This document shows positions 17,127-25,051 of a DNA stretch of 59,486 nt, in pieces. The DNA comes from Acidobacteriota bacterium (GTDB lineage: Bacteria > Acidobacteriota > Terriglobia > Terriglobales > Acidobacteriaceae). The position numbers and the translations under genes are program-made. The DNA lies in the NCBI GenBank assembly GCA_025359885.1, contig JANYDG010000080.1:1-59486 (forward strand), in the 5' to 3' direction. Below the pieces are notes generated by a model. The model saw only the letters and a program-made list of their open reading frames with translations, was not told where the DNA came from and searched no databases. How positions within the stretch are numbered: position 1 is the stretch's first letter; each line of letters starts with the position of its first letter.

Positions 17127-17820
17127 GAATGGCCGATTCCGCCCTGAGACGATGGCCAAGTTGATCATGCCTGCGCCTCGTCGCGGAATGGGCAAAGCTT
17201 ACGCGCTGGATTTCACCGATGGAGTCGCGCTCAACAGTGCCGAGGCGCAGTTGCTCCTTGTCCATGGCATCGAGAATCGAGGCCAGCATCCCGGTTTCGT
17301 CTGAGCCGCGCGCCTCGTAGATGAGCGAATAGCTCTTGAGGCTGACCTTCCACTCCACAAAGCCTACCAGGGCCATAGCAACCAGCACGATGATGGTGGC
17401 GATGATGGCAGGTAGAAACAAACCAGCACCACAGGCCATGCCGATCGAGGCTACGACAAAGATGCTGGCCGCGCTGGCCAATCCGCTTACGCGGCTCTTG
17501 TTATGCAGAATGAGGCCCGCGCCCAGGAAACCGATGCCCTGGACGATATTTGCGGCAACCTGCCCCTTGTTCGATCCCGCTTCGCCAGCAAGGATGGGAG
17601 ACATCAGAGTGAAGAATGCGCAAGCCAGGCAGATGAGCAGATTGGTGCGAACTCCGGCGGACTGGCCTTTCCATTCGCGCTCAATGCCCACCAGCGCGCC
17701 CAGGGCGCAAGCCACCATCAGACGCTGGATGGCGTCATTTGAAACGAGGTCCTGCTGGAGCGCGCCGAAATGGAACGACGGGGTGAACTGGGCCGCGAGC
17801 TGGAAGCTTTCTTCGATCAT
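17089..17820 (-). CDS. MgtC/SapB-family membrane protein
   Basis: A 243-residue protein. Its first 150 residues hold four to five transmembrane helices with the family motifs RLMVACALGALVGIEREWKG and GIGFLGAGLIL; a cytoplasmic ACT-like C-terminal domain follows. MgtC proteins influence Mg2+ homeostasis and ATP synthase activity in pathogens; the role of environmental homologues is less clear. Its 3' end overlaps the dapF-like start by 38 bp, so the two are coupled. The upstream glycosyltransferase gene ends 39 bp before its start. Confidence 0.88.
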   Translation of the reverse strand: MIEESFQLAAQFTPSFHFGALQQDLVSNDAIQRLMVACALGALVGIEREWKGQSAGVRTNLLICLACAFFTLMSPILAGEAGSNKGQVAANIVQGIGFLGAGLILHNKSRVSGLASAASIFVVASIGMACGAGLFLPAIIATIIVLVAMALVGFVEWKVSLKSYSLIYEARGSDETGMLASILDAMDKEQLRLGTVERDSIGEIQRVSFAHSATRRRHDQLGHRLRAESAIHVLKTFRDPEED

Positions 17821-17859
17821 GTTGAGGTGGGGTCCGGATTCATCCTCTGCCCGATGCTA

Positions 17860-19572
17860 TCACCGGGCTGGTGTCGCTGGGGCGGCTGGTAACGATGCCG
17901 GAAGAGGGAAGGTATCTGAAACATACAGGGTGGCATCGAGTTGGTCCCAGCCCTGGTTGGGCGAGTGAAAAGTCTGGTAAACGCGGAGATGTTCAGGGTG
18001 GGCGTGGACGGCTTTGTCGATATCACTACCGGCAAAGGCCAGGACCATGTCGGCGTGGGCTGCGGGGGCACCAAGCGCGGCCCAGTAGAACTCCTTGTCA
18101 GACTCATTGATGGTCTGGCGGTAGGTCAGGCCAGCGTGGGGTACGAGGCTGGGATAGTTTGAAGTATCCATCAGCACAATGCCGCCGGGGTCCGCCGCGT
18201 GCACTGTACCGAGCGCTTCGGTGAGAACGTGGTTGTAGTAGCCGCGAGCTTCGGTATTCTTCTGCGCTTCGATCAGGGTGAGCGGGCCCTGGCGGAGCAT
18301 GAAGAGACAATTGGCTGCGAGGAGCAGGGCGACCGTAACCATCAGAGCAAGATGCAATGCCCTGCGATGCTTCAAAAGACCAAGCAGAAAATCCATGGCG
18401 AAGCCGAAGAACAGAGCCAGTGCAGGCACGAGTTCCATCCCGTAGCGGGTGTTGTACCAGGAAAAGGGCTTCCAGCTCGGGAGGAAAATCGGCACTGATC
18501 CGTAGCTGACCGAGTAAGCATAAAAGGGGAGCGGGAGCCAGAGAAGAAGAGTCCAGAGCCAGGTTTGCTTGGAACTGCGGGTGATAAAGCCGTCCGATTG
18601 AGCGCCGGGACGCATTGCCTGCAGGGCACCCCAGCCGGTACCGATTGCCGCGAGCAGCGCAATGGCTTCGCCCCAGCCGAAGGCGGCAACATCCATTTCG
18701 GCGGCTTTGAGGAAGTAGAGCAGGGCGACCCAGGGGTTGTGCCAGCCGGGGTGCGGGTCTACAGCGGAGGCGGAGGTACGCGCCTCAATCGCCCTGGCCG
18801 AGTACGGACCGCGCATAAAATCCAGCCAGTCGCCGAAGACGACCTGGTTATAGACCACCCAGGTGACGGGAGCCGCGAGCAGAATGACGGAGGCGAGGAT
18901 GAAGTTCGTACGAAAGAGACGACCGCGGCGGAAGAGGCATGTGGCCATGCCGCACCAGGCGAGAAAGGCGAGGATCCAGCCGTCGTAGCGGGTGTAGACG
19001 GCGGCCACCTGGACGGCGATGAGAATCCAGAGCAGGCGGCCCTCGCGTTTGCTGTTGGCACTGAGGCTTTGATGCCAATCGACGAGGAGCAGAACGGTCC
19101 AGATGAGTTCTGCAAGAAAGAGCGGCTCGGTCATGGCCGTGGTCTGCAGATAGAGCAGATTGGGGTTCGTGGCAAAAAGCGCGAGGCCGAGCAGGGCAGA
19201 GGGAGGGGTGAGCCAGAAGCGCGCCAGGCGATAAAGCCCCATGCAGGCCACCAGGTAGCAGGCGGCAGAGGGGATGACCGGAGCAAAGCCACTACGCCAC
19301 CATGGGTCAATCATCAGCAACGGCGCCAGCACCAAATGGGGCAGCGGGAGCCAGACCGAGCCGAGCTGTGTGATGCCGGGGCGGTGCGAATCGAAAAGGC
19401 GGCGCGCGATGTGGATGTGCGCCTCGGCGTCGCCATAGAGTAGAAAGGCAGCGTGAGTCCAGCTCCAGGCGACGGCGACGGCTGAGGCAACCAGTGTTAC
19501 AGCAAGCACGGCAAGCTGTTCACCAAGAGTGAGTCGAATTGTCACTGGACCGCTCATGACTGGACCGCTCAT
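17860..19572 (-). CDS. Polytopic membrane glycosyltransferase-like protein (GT-C fold)
   Basis: A 570-residue protein with about eleven transmembrane helices. The first exoplasmic loop carries an acidic motif (YGDAEAHIHIARRLFDS) and is followed by QLGSVWLPLPHL, the arrangement seen in GT-C enzymes using lipid-linked sugars. The acceptor is unknown. A 15-bp tandem duplication at the 5' end gives two equivalent starts (ATG 19570-19572 and 19555-19557), so the protein begins MSGPVMSGPV or MSGPV. The gene lies 30 bp after the PfkB gene in a minus-strand operon. Confidence 0.7.
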   Translation of the reverse strand: MSGPVMSGPVTIRLTLGEQLAVLAVTLVASAVAVAWSWTHAAFLLYGDAEAHIHIARRLFDSHRPGITQLGSVWLPLPHLVLAPLLMIDPWWRSGFAPVIPSAACYLVACMGLYRLARFWLTPPSALLGLALFATNPNLLYLQTTAMTEPLFLAELIWTVLLLVDWHQSLSANSKREGRLLWILIAVQVAAVYTRYDGWILAFLAWCGMATCLFRRGRLFRTNFILASVILLAAPVTWVVYNQVVFGDWLDFMRGPYSARAIEARTSASAVDPHPGWHNPWVALLYFLKAAEMDVAAFGWGEAIALLAAIGTGWGALQAMRPGAQSDGFITRSSKQTWLWTLLLWLPLPFYAYSVSYGSVPIFLPSWKPFSWYNTRYGMELVPALALFFGFAMDFLLGLLKHRRALHLALMVTVALLLAANCLFMLRQGPLTLIEAQKNTEARGYYNHVLTEALGTVHAADPGGIVLMDTSNYPSLVPHAGLTYRQTINESDKEFYWAALGAPAAHADMVLAFAGSDIDKAVHAHPEHLRVYQTFHSPNQGWDQLDATLYVSDTFPLPASLPAAPATPAR

Positions 19573-19573
19573 G
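19544..19573 (-). repeat. 15-bp tandem duplication covering a start codon
   Basis: Two exact copies of ACTGGACCGCTCATG (plus strand, 19544-19558 and 19559-19573). Each copy contains the ATG of the membrane glycosyltransferase gene and its next four codons. Confidence 0.95.
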
Positions 19574-19602
19574 CGAATTGGCTTCGTCGGCGTTGATTCA
19601 CC

Positions 19603-20526
19603 CTAGTCAAGGTGGGTGAGTTCGCGGAAGAGGGCAAATCGATCTTCGATTTCAGCACGCGTAAGCGATTGCAACCGCTCAGTACCAAAGCGCTCCACAG
19701 CAAACGAGCCCATGACGCCGCCGTAGAACATCGCCCGGCGGTAGACGGCGGGAGTCAGTGCGGGCTGCGAGGCGAGGTATCCAAAGAAGCCACCGGCAAA
19801 GCTGTCGCCCGCGCCGGTTGGGTCCAGAACATCCACAAGCGGTAGGGCCGGGGCGCGAAAAGGGCGGGCAGTTTCCCGAAAGGCCTTGGCGCCAAAAAAT
19901 GCAGTTGCGCCGTACTCGCCATGCTTGACGACAAGCGATTTGGGCCCGAGATCGAGTACGGCGTGCGCTGCCTTGATGGGATTGAGATTCCGCGCCAGCA
20001 GCTTGGTCTCGGTGTCGTTGATGAGCAGGATGTCGAGGGTCTCAAGTACGCGCAGCAGGTTGTCGCGGTGGTCATTGATCCAGTAGTTCATCGTGTCGCC
20101 ACCGACCAGCTTGACCTGGGGCATGGCATCGCGCACGCGCCGCTGCAGCACGGGGTCAATGTTAGCGAGGAAAAGAAACTCTGAGTCCTGATAGGCTGCG
20201 GGAATTTTGGGCGCAAAGTCGGCGAAAACGTTCAGATCCGTCCGGAGAGTCTTCGCTTCGTTCAGGTTCTCCAGATAGGAGCCGGCCCAGAAAAAGCTCT
20301 TGCCCTGAGCGCGTTCTACGCCCTGGGTATCGATGTTGCGAGCGTCAAAAACGGCCTGATGCTCTGGCGCGAAATCTTCACCAACGACAGCGACCACGCG
20401 CACGTCAGCGAAGTAGCTGGCGGCAAGGGAAAAATATGTGGCGGCCCCGGCGAGCTGGCGATCATAGCCGCCCGAGGGGGTCTGAACTGAATCGAATGCG
20501 ACACTGCCAACTACGGTGATTGACAT
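19603..20526 (-). CDS. PfkB-family carbohydrate/nucleoside kinase
   Basis: A 307-residue ribokinase-like enzyme. The substrate lid begins at GSVAFDSVQTPSG; the C-terminal PfkB signature DPTGAGDSFAGGFFGYL contains the catalytic Asp and the anion hole. The substrate cannot be read from sequence. The gene starts 2 bp after mtnP on the same strand, so a role in salvage of methylthioadenosine products (adenosine- or ribose-type substrates) is plausible but inferred from position only. Length is normal. Confidence 0.87.
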   Translation of the reverse strand: MSITVVGSVAFDSVQTPSGGYDRQLAGAATYFSLAASYFADVRVVAVVGEDFAPEHQAVFDARNIDTQGVERAQGKSFFWAGSYLENLNEAKTLRTDLNVFADFAPKIPAAYQDSEFLFLANIDPVLQRRVRDAMPQVKLVGGDTMNYWINDHRDNLLRVLETLDILLINDTETKLLARNLNPIKAAHAVLDLGPKSLVVKHGEYGATAFFGAKAFRETARPFRAPALPLVDVLDPTGAGDSFAGGFFGYLASQPALTPAVYRRAMFYGGVMGSFAVERFGTERLQSLTRAEIEDRFALFRELTHLD

Positions 20527-20528
20527 GG

Positions 20529-21392
20529 CTAGGCGAAGTACTTTCCAAACAGCAGCTTGAGCCGTTCTTTTGCCTCGGGCGGGATCGCCGAAGGCTGGGT
20601 AAGGATCGCGTATTTTGCCGCGTTGACGCAGGCGCAGGTACGCTGCGTGGGAAGCGCGGCGACGGTGGCACGGACGACTCTTGCGGCATTTTCAGCGTTC
20701 TGGTGGAGGACCGCAACAATCTGCTCAATGGTGACTGAATCATGATTCGGATGCCAGCAATCGTAATCGGTGACCATGGCGACGGTGGCGTAGCAGATCT
20801 CGGCTTCGCGGGCCAGTTTGGCCTCCTGGAGGTTGGTCATTCCAACAACGTCTGCCCCCCAGCTGCGATACAGGTTGGATTCAGCCCTGGTTGAAAACTG
20901 CGGCCCCTCCATACAGATATAGGTACCGCCCAACTTGCCGACGACGCCGACTTCGCTGCATGCCCTGGCTGCTGCAGTTGCCACCGTCCCACATACCGGA
21001 TCACCAAAGGCGACGTGGCCGACGATTCCATTGCCAAAAAAGGTACTGGTACGCAGGTAGGTGCGGTCAATGAATTGGTCTGGAATGACGAATTCGGTGG
21101 GCTTGTGTTCTTCCTTGAGCGAGCCGACGGCCGAGACAGAGAGGATCTGCTCTACGCCCAGCATCTTCATGGCATAGATGTTGGCGCGAAAGTTCAGTTC
21201 AGAGGGCAGCAGACGATGGCCGCGGCCATGTCGTGCGAGAAAGGCGACTTTGCGTCCTTCCAGGTTACCCAGGATGAAACTGTCAGAAGGCGCACCAAAA
21301 GGCGTTTCCAGGGCTTTTTCTCGCGCGTCTGTGAGGCCAGGCATGGAGTACAACCCGCTGCCCCCGATGATGCCAATTTCTGCCTGCTGCAA
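20529..21392 (-). CDS. mtnP: S-methyl-5'-thioadenosine phosphorylase
   Basis: A trimeric purine-nucleoside-phosphorylase-fold enzyme that splits methylthioadenosine with phosphate into adenine and methylthioribose-1-phosphate. Evidence: IGIIGGSGLY at the N-terminus, the phosphate-binding FLARHGRGHRLLPSELNFRAN, and YICMEGPQFSTRAES and GADVVGMTNLQEAKLAREAE of the substrate pocket. I place the start at TTG 21392 because AGGGGGGA lies just upstream and this gives an N-terminus close to those of homologues. The open frame extends to an ATG at 21455, which has no ribosome-binding site. Confidence 0.9.
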   Translation of the reverse strand: MQQAEIGIIGGSGLYSMPGLTDAREKALETPFGAPSDSFILGNLEGRKVAFLARHGRGHRLLPSELNFRANIYAMKMLGVEQILSVSAVGSLKEEHKPTEFVIPDQFIDRTYLRTSTFFGNGIVGHVAFGDPVCGTVATAAARACSEVGVVGKLGGTYICMEGPQFSTRAESNLYRSWGADVVGMTNLQEAKLAREAEICYATVAMVTDYDCWHPNHDSVTIEQIVAVLHQNAENAARVVRATVAALPTQRTCACVNAAKYAILTQPSAIPPEAKERLKLLFGKYFA

Positions 21393-21864
21393 ACTATCCC
21401 CCCTATGGTGGCCGACCTTATCCGAGTTCCACCGGAGAACCAGGCTTCCGGGCATCGTCCGATTTCACCCTGTGTCTGGCCCAAACGTCAGTATAACGCC
21501 CGGCCCGAAAGCTGATCGCGAGGATCTGGCTGCGCTCAGGGTGCGTTTGCCGCGATCACAACTCAAATCGGGGAGATAAGAAATTCGCGCAAGAAATTGT
21601 TGCAGATGCTATACACTCGGGCAAACACTTGCCGGGGGAACTGAGGTAGCGCAAGGGAGGGGCCTCCGTTTTTGATTCCTTGAAAGACATCATTTCAGTG
21701 AGTTCAGGTGCTGTCGAGGTGGTCATGGGTTCCACTGGGTCGATACCCGGCGAACAGAGCAGACAAGACGGCGGTCAGCGGTATTCAGCAGGTTCCTTCT
21801 GCGCTTGGGGTCATTCTTCAAGTGTCACGATCAGGACGGATATGGCGCAGGTTTTCCGGGGGAG
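21393..21864. other. Intergenic region with a possibly structured leader
   Basis: A divergent gap of about 470 bp between mtnP and the first EAL gene. A -10-like TATACA sits at 21610-21615. Right after it comes a G-rich stretch (21618-21668) with a CGGGCAA/TTGCCGG hairpin, then GGAG-GGGC-CTCC followed by GTTTTTG (21656-21673), which resembles a weak terminator. The remaining 190 bp to the EAL gene hold no convincing open frame. Confidence 0.5.
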
Positions 21865-23439
21865 ATGGAATCGGTGATCGTTCGCAATCGGTATCGCCTC
21901 GGGCGAGTGGCGCTGAGTTTGTTTGCGATCCTTACCGGGGTCGCCGCTGGAGTTCTCGTTGGACGCCAGTCGATTCTCGGCCAGACGATTTCGCGCCTCG
22001 ATGAGTACTCCGGCCAGCTTTTACAGCGTGATGAAGAAATTTCATCGGAAGTCCTATCCACCCTTGCCCAGGCTAACGCTGCCAGGACTACCCCTTGTTC
22101 CGAAGTGGATATCGCACTCCTGCGCAAACTAACCTTTTCGGCCCGGTTTCTGAAAGATGTGGGCCGAGTCGGTGCAAACTCCATCCTGTGTTCTGCAAGC
22201 GTGGGTGAGTTGAAGCCAGCGCGCCTCATGGCGAATCCGGATTTCACCTTTCCGACTGGCTCACTGCTTTACCGGAATTATCCGGTCAATTCCGCCGCCA
22301 ATGAAAGGGCGGAAGTCATCGTCCGGCAAAGCGCCGAGGTTGTTATCAGCCCGGATACGTTCGCTGAATTTCCCCAGTCACCCATTCAATACTTCGCGGG
22401 ATCGATCGACCGCGCCAAAGGGGTCATTCACTCCCGGGAGCAGGGCCCCTTTGTGGTTCCCCCCGGTATTCTGGGCACAGCAAAAGTGGCGCGAGTTCAA
22501 AACACACTGTACCGCGCCCGCTGCTCGCAACAGTATTCGGTGTGCGTCGTGGCCAGAATTCCGGTCGCTGCCATGTGGCAGACCCATCGCAGGTTGCTAC
22601 GGATTTACGTTGCAACGGGAGCGTTGGCCGGGGTGTCATGCGCCGTGGCGCTGTTGCTGGGCAGTCCGAAGAGCCGCAGCCAGACCAGTCAACTGAAGCG
22701 TGCCATCATGCTGGGAAAACTATCAGTCGCGTATCAGCCTATTGTCGAGTTAGGAAACCAACACATCGTAGGCGTGGAAGCCCTGGCCCGGTGGACGGAC
22801 GAAGATGGCGAGAGCATTCGCCCGGAGACGATCGTTGCGCTCGCGGAGGCCGAGGGTTTCGTCAGCGAGATTACGCGTTTCGTCGTCTCCCGTGCACTTG
22901 AAGAGTTGGGGCCGATCTTCGCGATCAAATCAGACTTCCGCGTCAACATCAATCTGGCCCCTTCTGATCTAGCCGACCCGAGGCTTCTGCTGTTGCTGGA
23001 CGAAAAGCTTCATGAAGCTTCGATCAGCGCCTCCCACATCACGTTTGAATTGACCGAGCGAGCCACCAGCGAGCGGGATGTCGCTGTCTCAGCCATTCGT
23101 CGCCTGCGCGAGCGAGGTCACCAGGTTTTTATCGACGATTTTGGCACTGGATACTCCAATCTCGCGTACCTGAATGAGTTGAATGTGAATGGCATCAAGA
23201 TCAACCGGTCATTCATCGCTACGATTGGCACCGACTCCGTGACCGCTTCCATCGTTCCCCAGATACTTGCCGTAGCCAGGGCTTTAGGGCTGAGCGTTGT
23301 GGTGCAGGGCATTGAGCGGGCGGAGCAGGCTTCTTACTTTGCTGAAGAGAACCCAAATATGCTGGGCCAGGGATGGTATTTCGGTCTTCCCATTTCAGCG
23401 AGGACCCTCATGTACCTGTGCGCGGAGAAGAGCGAGTGA
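21865..23439 (+). CDS. CSS-motif/EAL protein, probably with an impaired phosphodiesterase site
   Basis: A 524-residue inner-membrane protein: transmembrane helix 1 (about residues 15-33), a periplasmic CSS domain with conserved Cys residues (TPCSEVD and ILCSASVG), transmembrane helix 2 near residue 255, and a cytoplasmic EAL domain. EAL motif (VEALARW), N in RVNIN, ELTER and IDDFGTGYS are intact. The usual IKID reads IKIN (K445, N447), and the catalytic Glu of the EGVE motif is Gln (VVQGIE, Q481, codon 23305-23307). In RocR the matching Glu352 is essential, so activity is doubtful. Start ATG 21865; GTG 21874 has better spacing to GGGGGAG. The stop overlaps the next gene. Confidence 0.85.
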   Translation: MESVIVRNRYRLGRVALSLFAILTGVAAGVLVGRQSILGQTISRLDEYSGQLLQRDEEISSEVLSTLAQANAARTTPCSEVDIALLRKLTFSARFLKDVGRVGANSILCSASVGELKPARLMANPDFTFPTGSLLYRNYPVNSAANERAEVIVRQSAEVVISPDTFAEFPQSPIQYFAGSIDRAKGVIHSREQGPFVVPPGILGTAKVARVQNTLYRARCSQQYSVCVVARIPVAAMWQTHRRLLRIYVATGALAGVSCAVALLLGSPKSRSQTSQLKRAIMLGKLSVAYQPIVELGNQHIVGVEALARWTDEDGESIRPETIVALAEAEGFVSEITRFVVSRALEELGPIFAIKSDFRVNINLAPSDLADPRLLLLLDEKLHEASISASHITFELTERATSERDVAVSAIRRLRERGHQVFIDDFGTGYSNLAYLNELNVNGIKINRSFIATIGTDSVTASIVPQILAVARALGLSVVVQGIERAEQASYFAEENPNMLGQGWYFGLPISARTLMYLCAEKSE

Positions 23440-25019
23440 CTAACCTGACCCATCGGAGTCCTCGGATCCCATTCCTCCGCATGACGGGGATCATCCTCGT
23501 GTCTACCCTGTTGGGTCTGGCTATCGGCATCGGCGTTGCGGTTCGTTCAACTGACGTCAAGGTGACCAAGTACGCCCTCCACCTGGTCGACTACGCCGAC
23601 CACTTCACCGATGAAATCAATTCCACGCTGGATGTAGTGAACGCCTCGCCCTTCCCGTTCTGTTCCGATGAGGACATAGCAAGGCTTCGCGGCATGGTAT
23701 TTCATGGACACCTTGTCAAAGAGATCGGGCGTGTACGAGGAGGGAACCTCTATTGCACTTCGATGACCGGTCGGCTTCAATCGCCGATGGTCCAGGCGAA
23801 GCCGGATATTGTGACCCCGAGCGGAAAAGCGATTCGCTTGAATACGCCACTGATCTCAGCCCCGGGAATGCTTGGAGACATCACGGAATCCGGGGAGGCT
23901 GACTTTGTGGCAGCGCGGGATACGTTCGCCCATCTGCGGGAAGCCCCCATGAGCTACACCACAACACTCACCAATCGAGTTCAAAACCAGATTCTGCGCA
24001 CTGCCGGAGAGCCTCTGCAATTGACCAACGAGGAGATATTCGGGGAAAAGAAGCTGATTCGTGGAGACAGGTATTTCGTAGCTCGATGCTCCGAACGATA
24101 TGCCCCCTGCATGGTTGCCTCCCTCTCTCTGCACGATGCCTGGGACATGAATATCTCAAATATTCGCGGATTTGGCCTGATTGGGATGCTCGCAGGGATC
24201 GCACTTGCCGGTACCATCGCGGTCCCTCGCAAGCGAAGCCTGGCCACCCAACTGCGCCGAGCTTTGCGCGGCAATCTGATCACCGTGGTCTATCAGCCCA
24301 TCGTGGATGTCAAAACCGGGCAAATTGTGGGCGCAGAGGCGCTGGCACGCTGGACCAATGAGGATGGGCAGTACATTCCCCCAGACGTGTTTGTATCAGC
24401 CGCCGAGGAATTGGGATTGATTGCAAAGCTGACCCGGGTTGTGTTGAAACTGATCGTGGCCGAGTTGGGTGAATACATGCGCAGCCACCCATCTTTCCGC
24501 CTGAACGTGAATATTTCGGCCACCGACCTGGCCGACTCGAGTTTTCTGCCCATGCTTGAGAAGCTGCTGGCGCAAAACAAGATTGCGTCATCGAGCGTGA
24601 ACCTGGAACTGACCGAGCGCTCCACGGCCGATCATCATCTTGCAATCTCGGCAATCAGCAAGTTGCGTGAGCGGGGCCATGCATTCTATATCGATGATTT
24701 TGGCACCGGATATTCGAGCCTTTCGTATCTGAATGAGTTGGCGGTGGACGCAATCAAGATTGATCGCGCCTTTACCGATGCAATCGGCACTGGATCGCTG
24801 ACTGCGGCCATCGTGCCGCAAATTCTGGCGATGGCCGAGGCGCTGCACGTCAAGGTTGTGGTTGAGGGGGTTGAGCGAGCCGAGCAATCGCAGTACTTTG
24901 CCAGGCTCGACCAGGAGATTCTGGCCCAGGGATGGCACTTTGGCGAAGCCATACCTGCCCGAGAATTCCTGGTGCTGCTTGAGGCAAAAGCAGCCGGGAC
25001 ATCCGACCAGGTTCATTGA
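23436..25019 (+). CDS. CSS-motif/EAL c-di-GMP phosphodiesterase
   Basis: A 527-residue paralogue of the preceding protein with the same plan: N-terminal membrane helix, periplasmic redox-type CSS domain (FCSDEDIARLRGMVF, YCTSMTG, ARCSERYAPC), second helix and a C-terminal EAL domain. All catalytic residues are visible: EAL (AEALARW), N in LNVNIS, ELTER, IDDFGTGYS, IKID and EGVE. It should hydrolyse c-di-GMP to pGpG. In E. coli such PdeB/C-type proteins respond to the thiol state of the periplasm. GTG 23436 overlaps the upstream stop (GTGA) and has GGAGAAG before it. Confidence 0.88.
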   Translation: MTNLTHRSPRIPFLRMTGIILVSTLLGLAIGIGVAVRSTDVKVTKYALHLVDYADHFTDEINSTLDVVNASPFPFCSDEDIARLRGMVFHGHLVKEIGRVRGGNLYCTSMTGRLQSPMVQAKPDIVTPSGKAIRLNTPLISAPGMLGDITESGEADFVAARDTFAHLREAPMSYTTTLTNRVQNQILRTAGEPLQLTNEEIFGEKKLIRGDRYFVARCSERYAPCMVASLSLHDAWDMNISNIRGFGLIGMLAGIALAGTIAVPRKRSLATQLRRALRGNLITVVYQPIVDVKTGQIVGAEALARWTNEDGQYIPPDVFVSAAEELGLIAKLTRVVLKLIVAELGEYMRSHPSFRLNVNISATDLADSSFLPMLEKLLAQNKIASSSVNLELTERSTADHHLAISAISKLRERGHAFYIDDFGTGYSSLSYLNELAVDAIKIDRAFTDAIGTGSLTAAIVPQILAMAEALHVKVVVEGVERAEQSQYFARLDQEILAQGWHFGEAIPAREFLVLLEAKAAGTSDQVH

Positions 25020-25051
25020 GGCATACTCGGCTGCCAAATCACACCGCCAGC

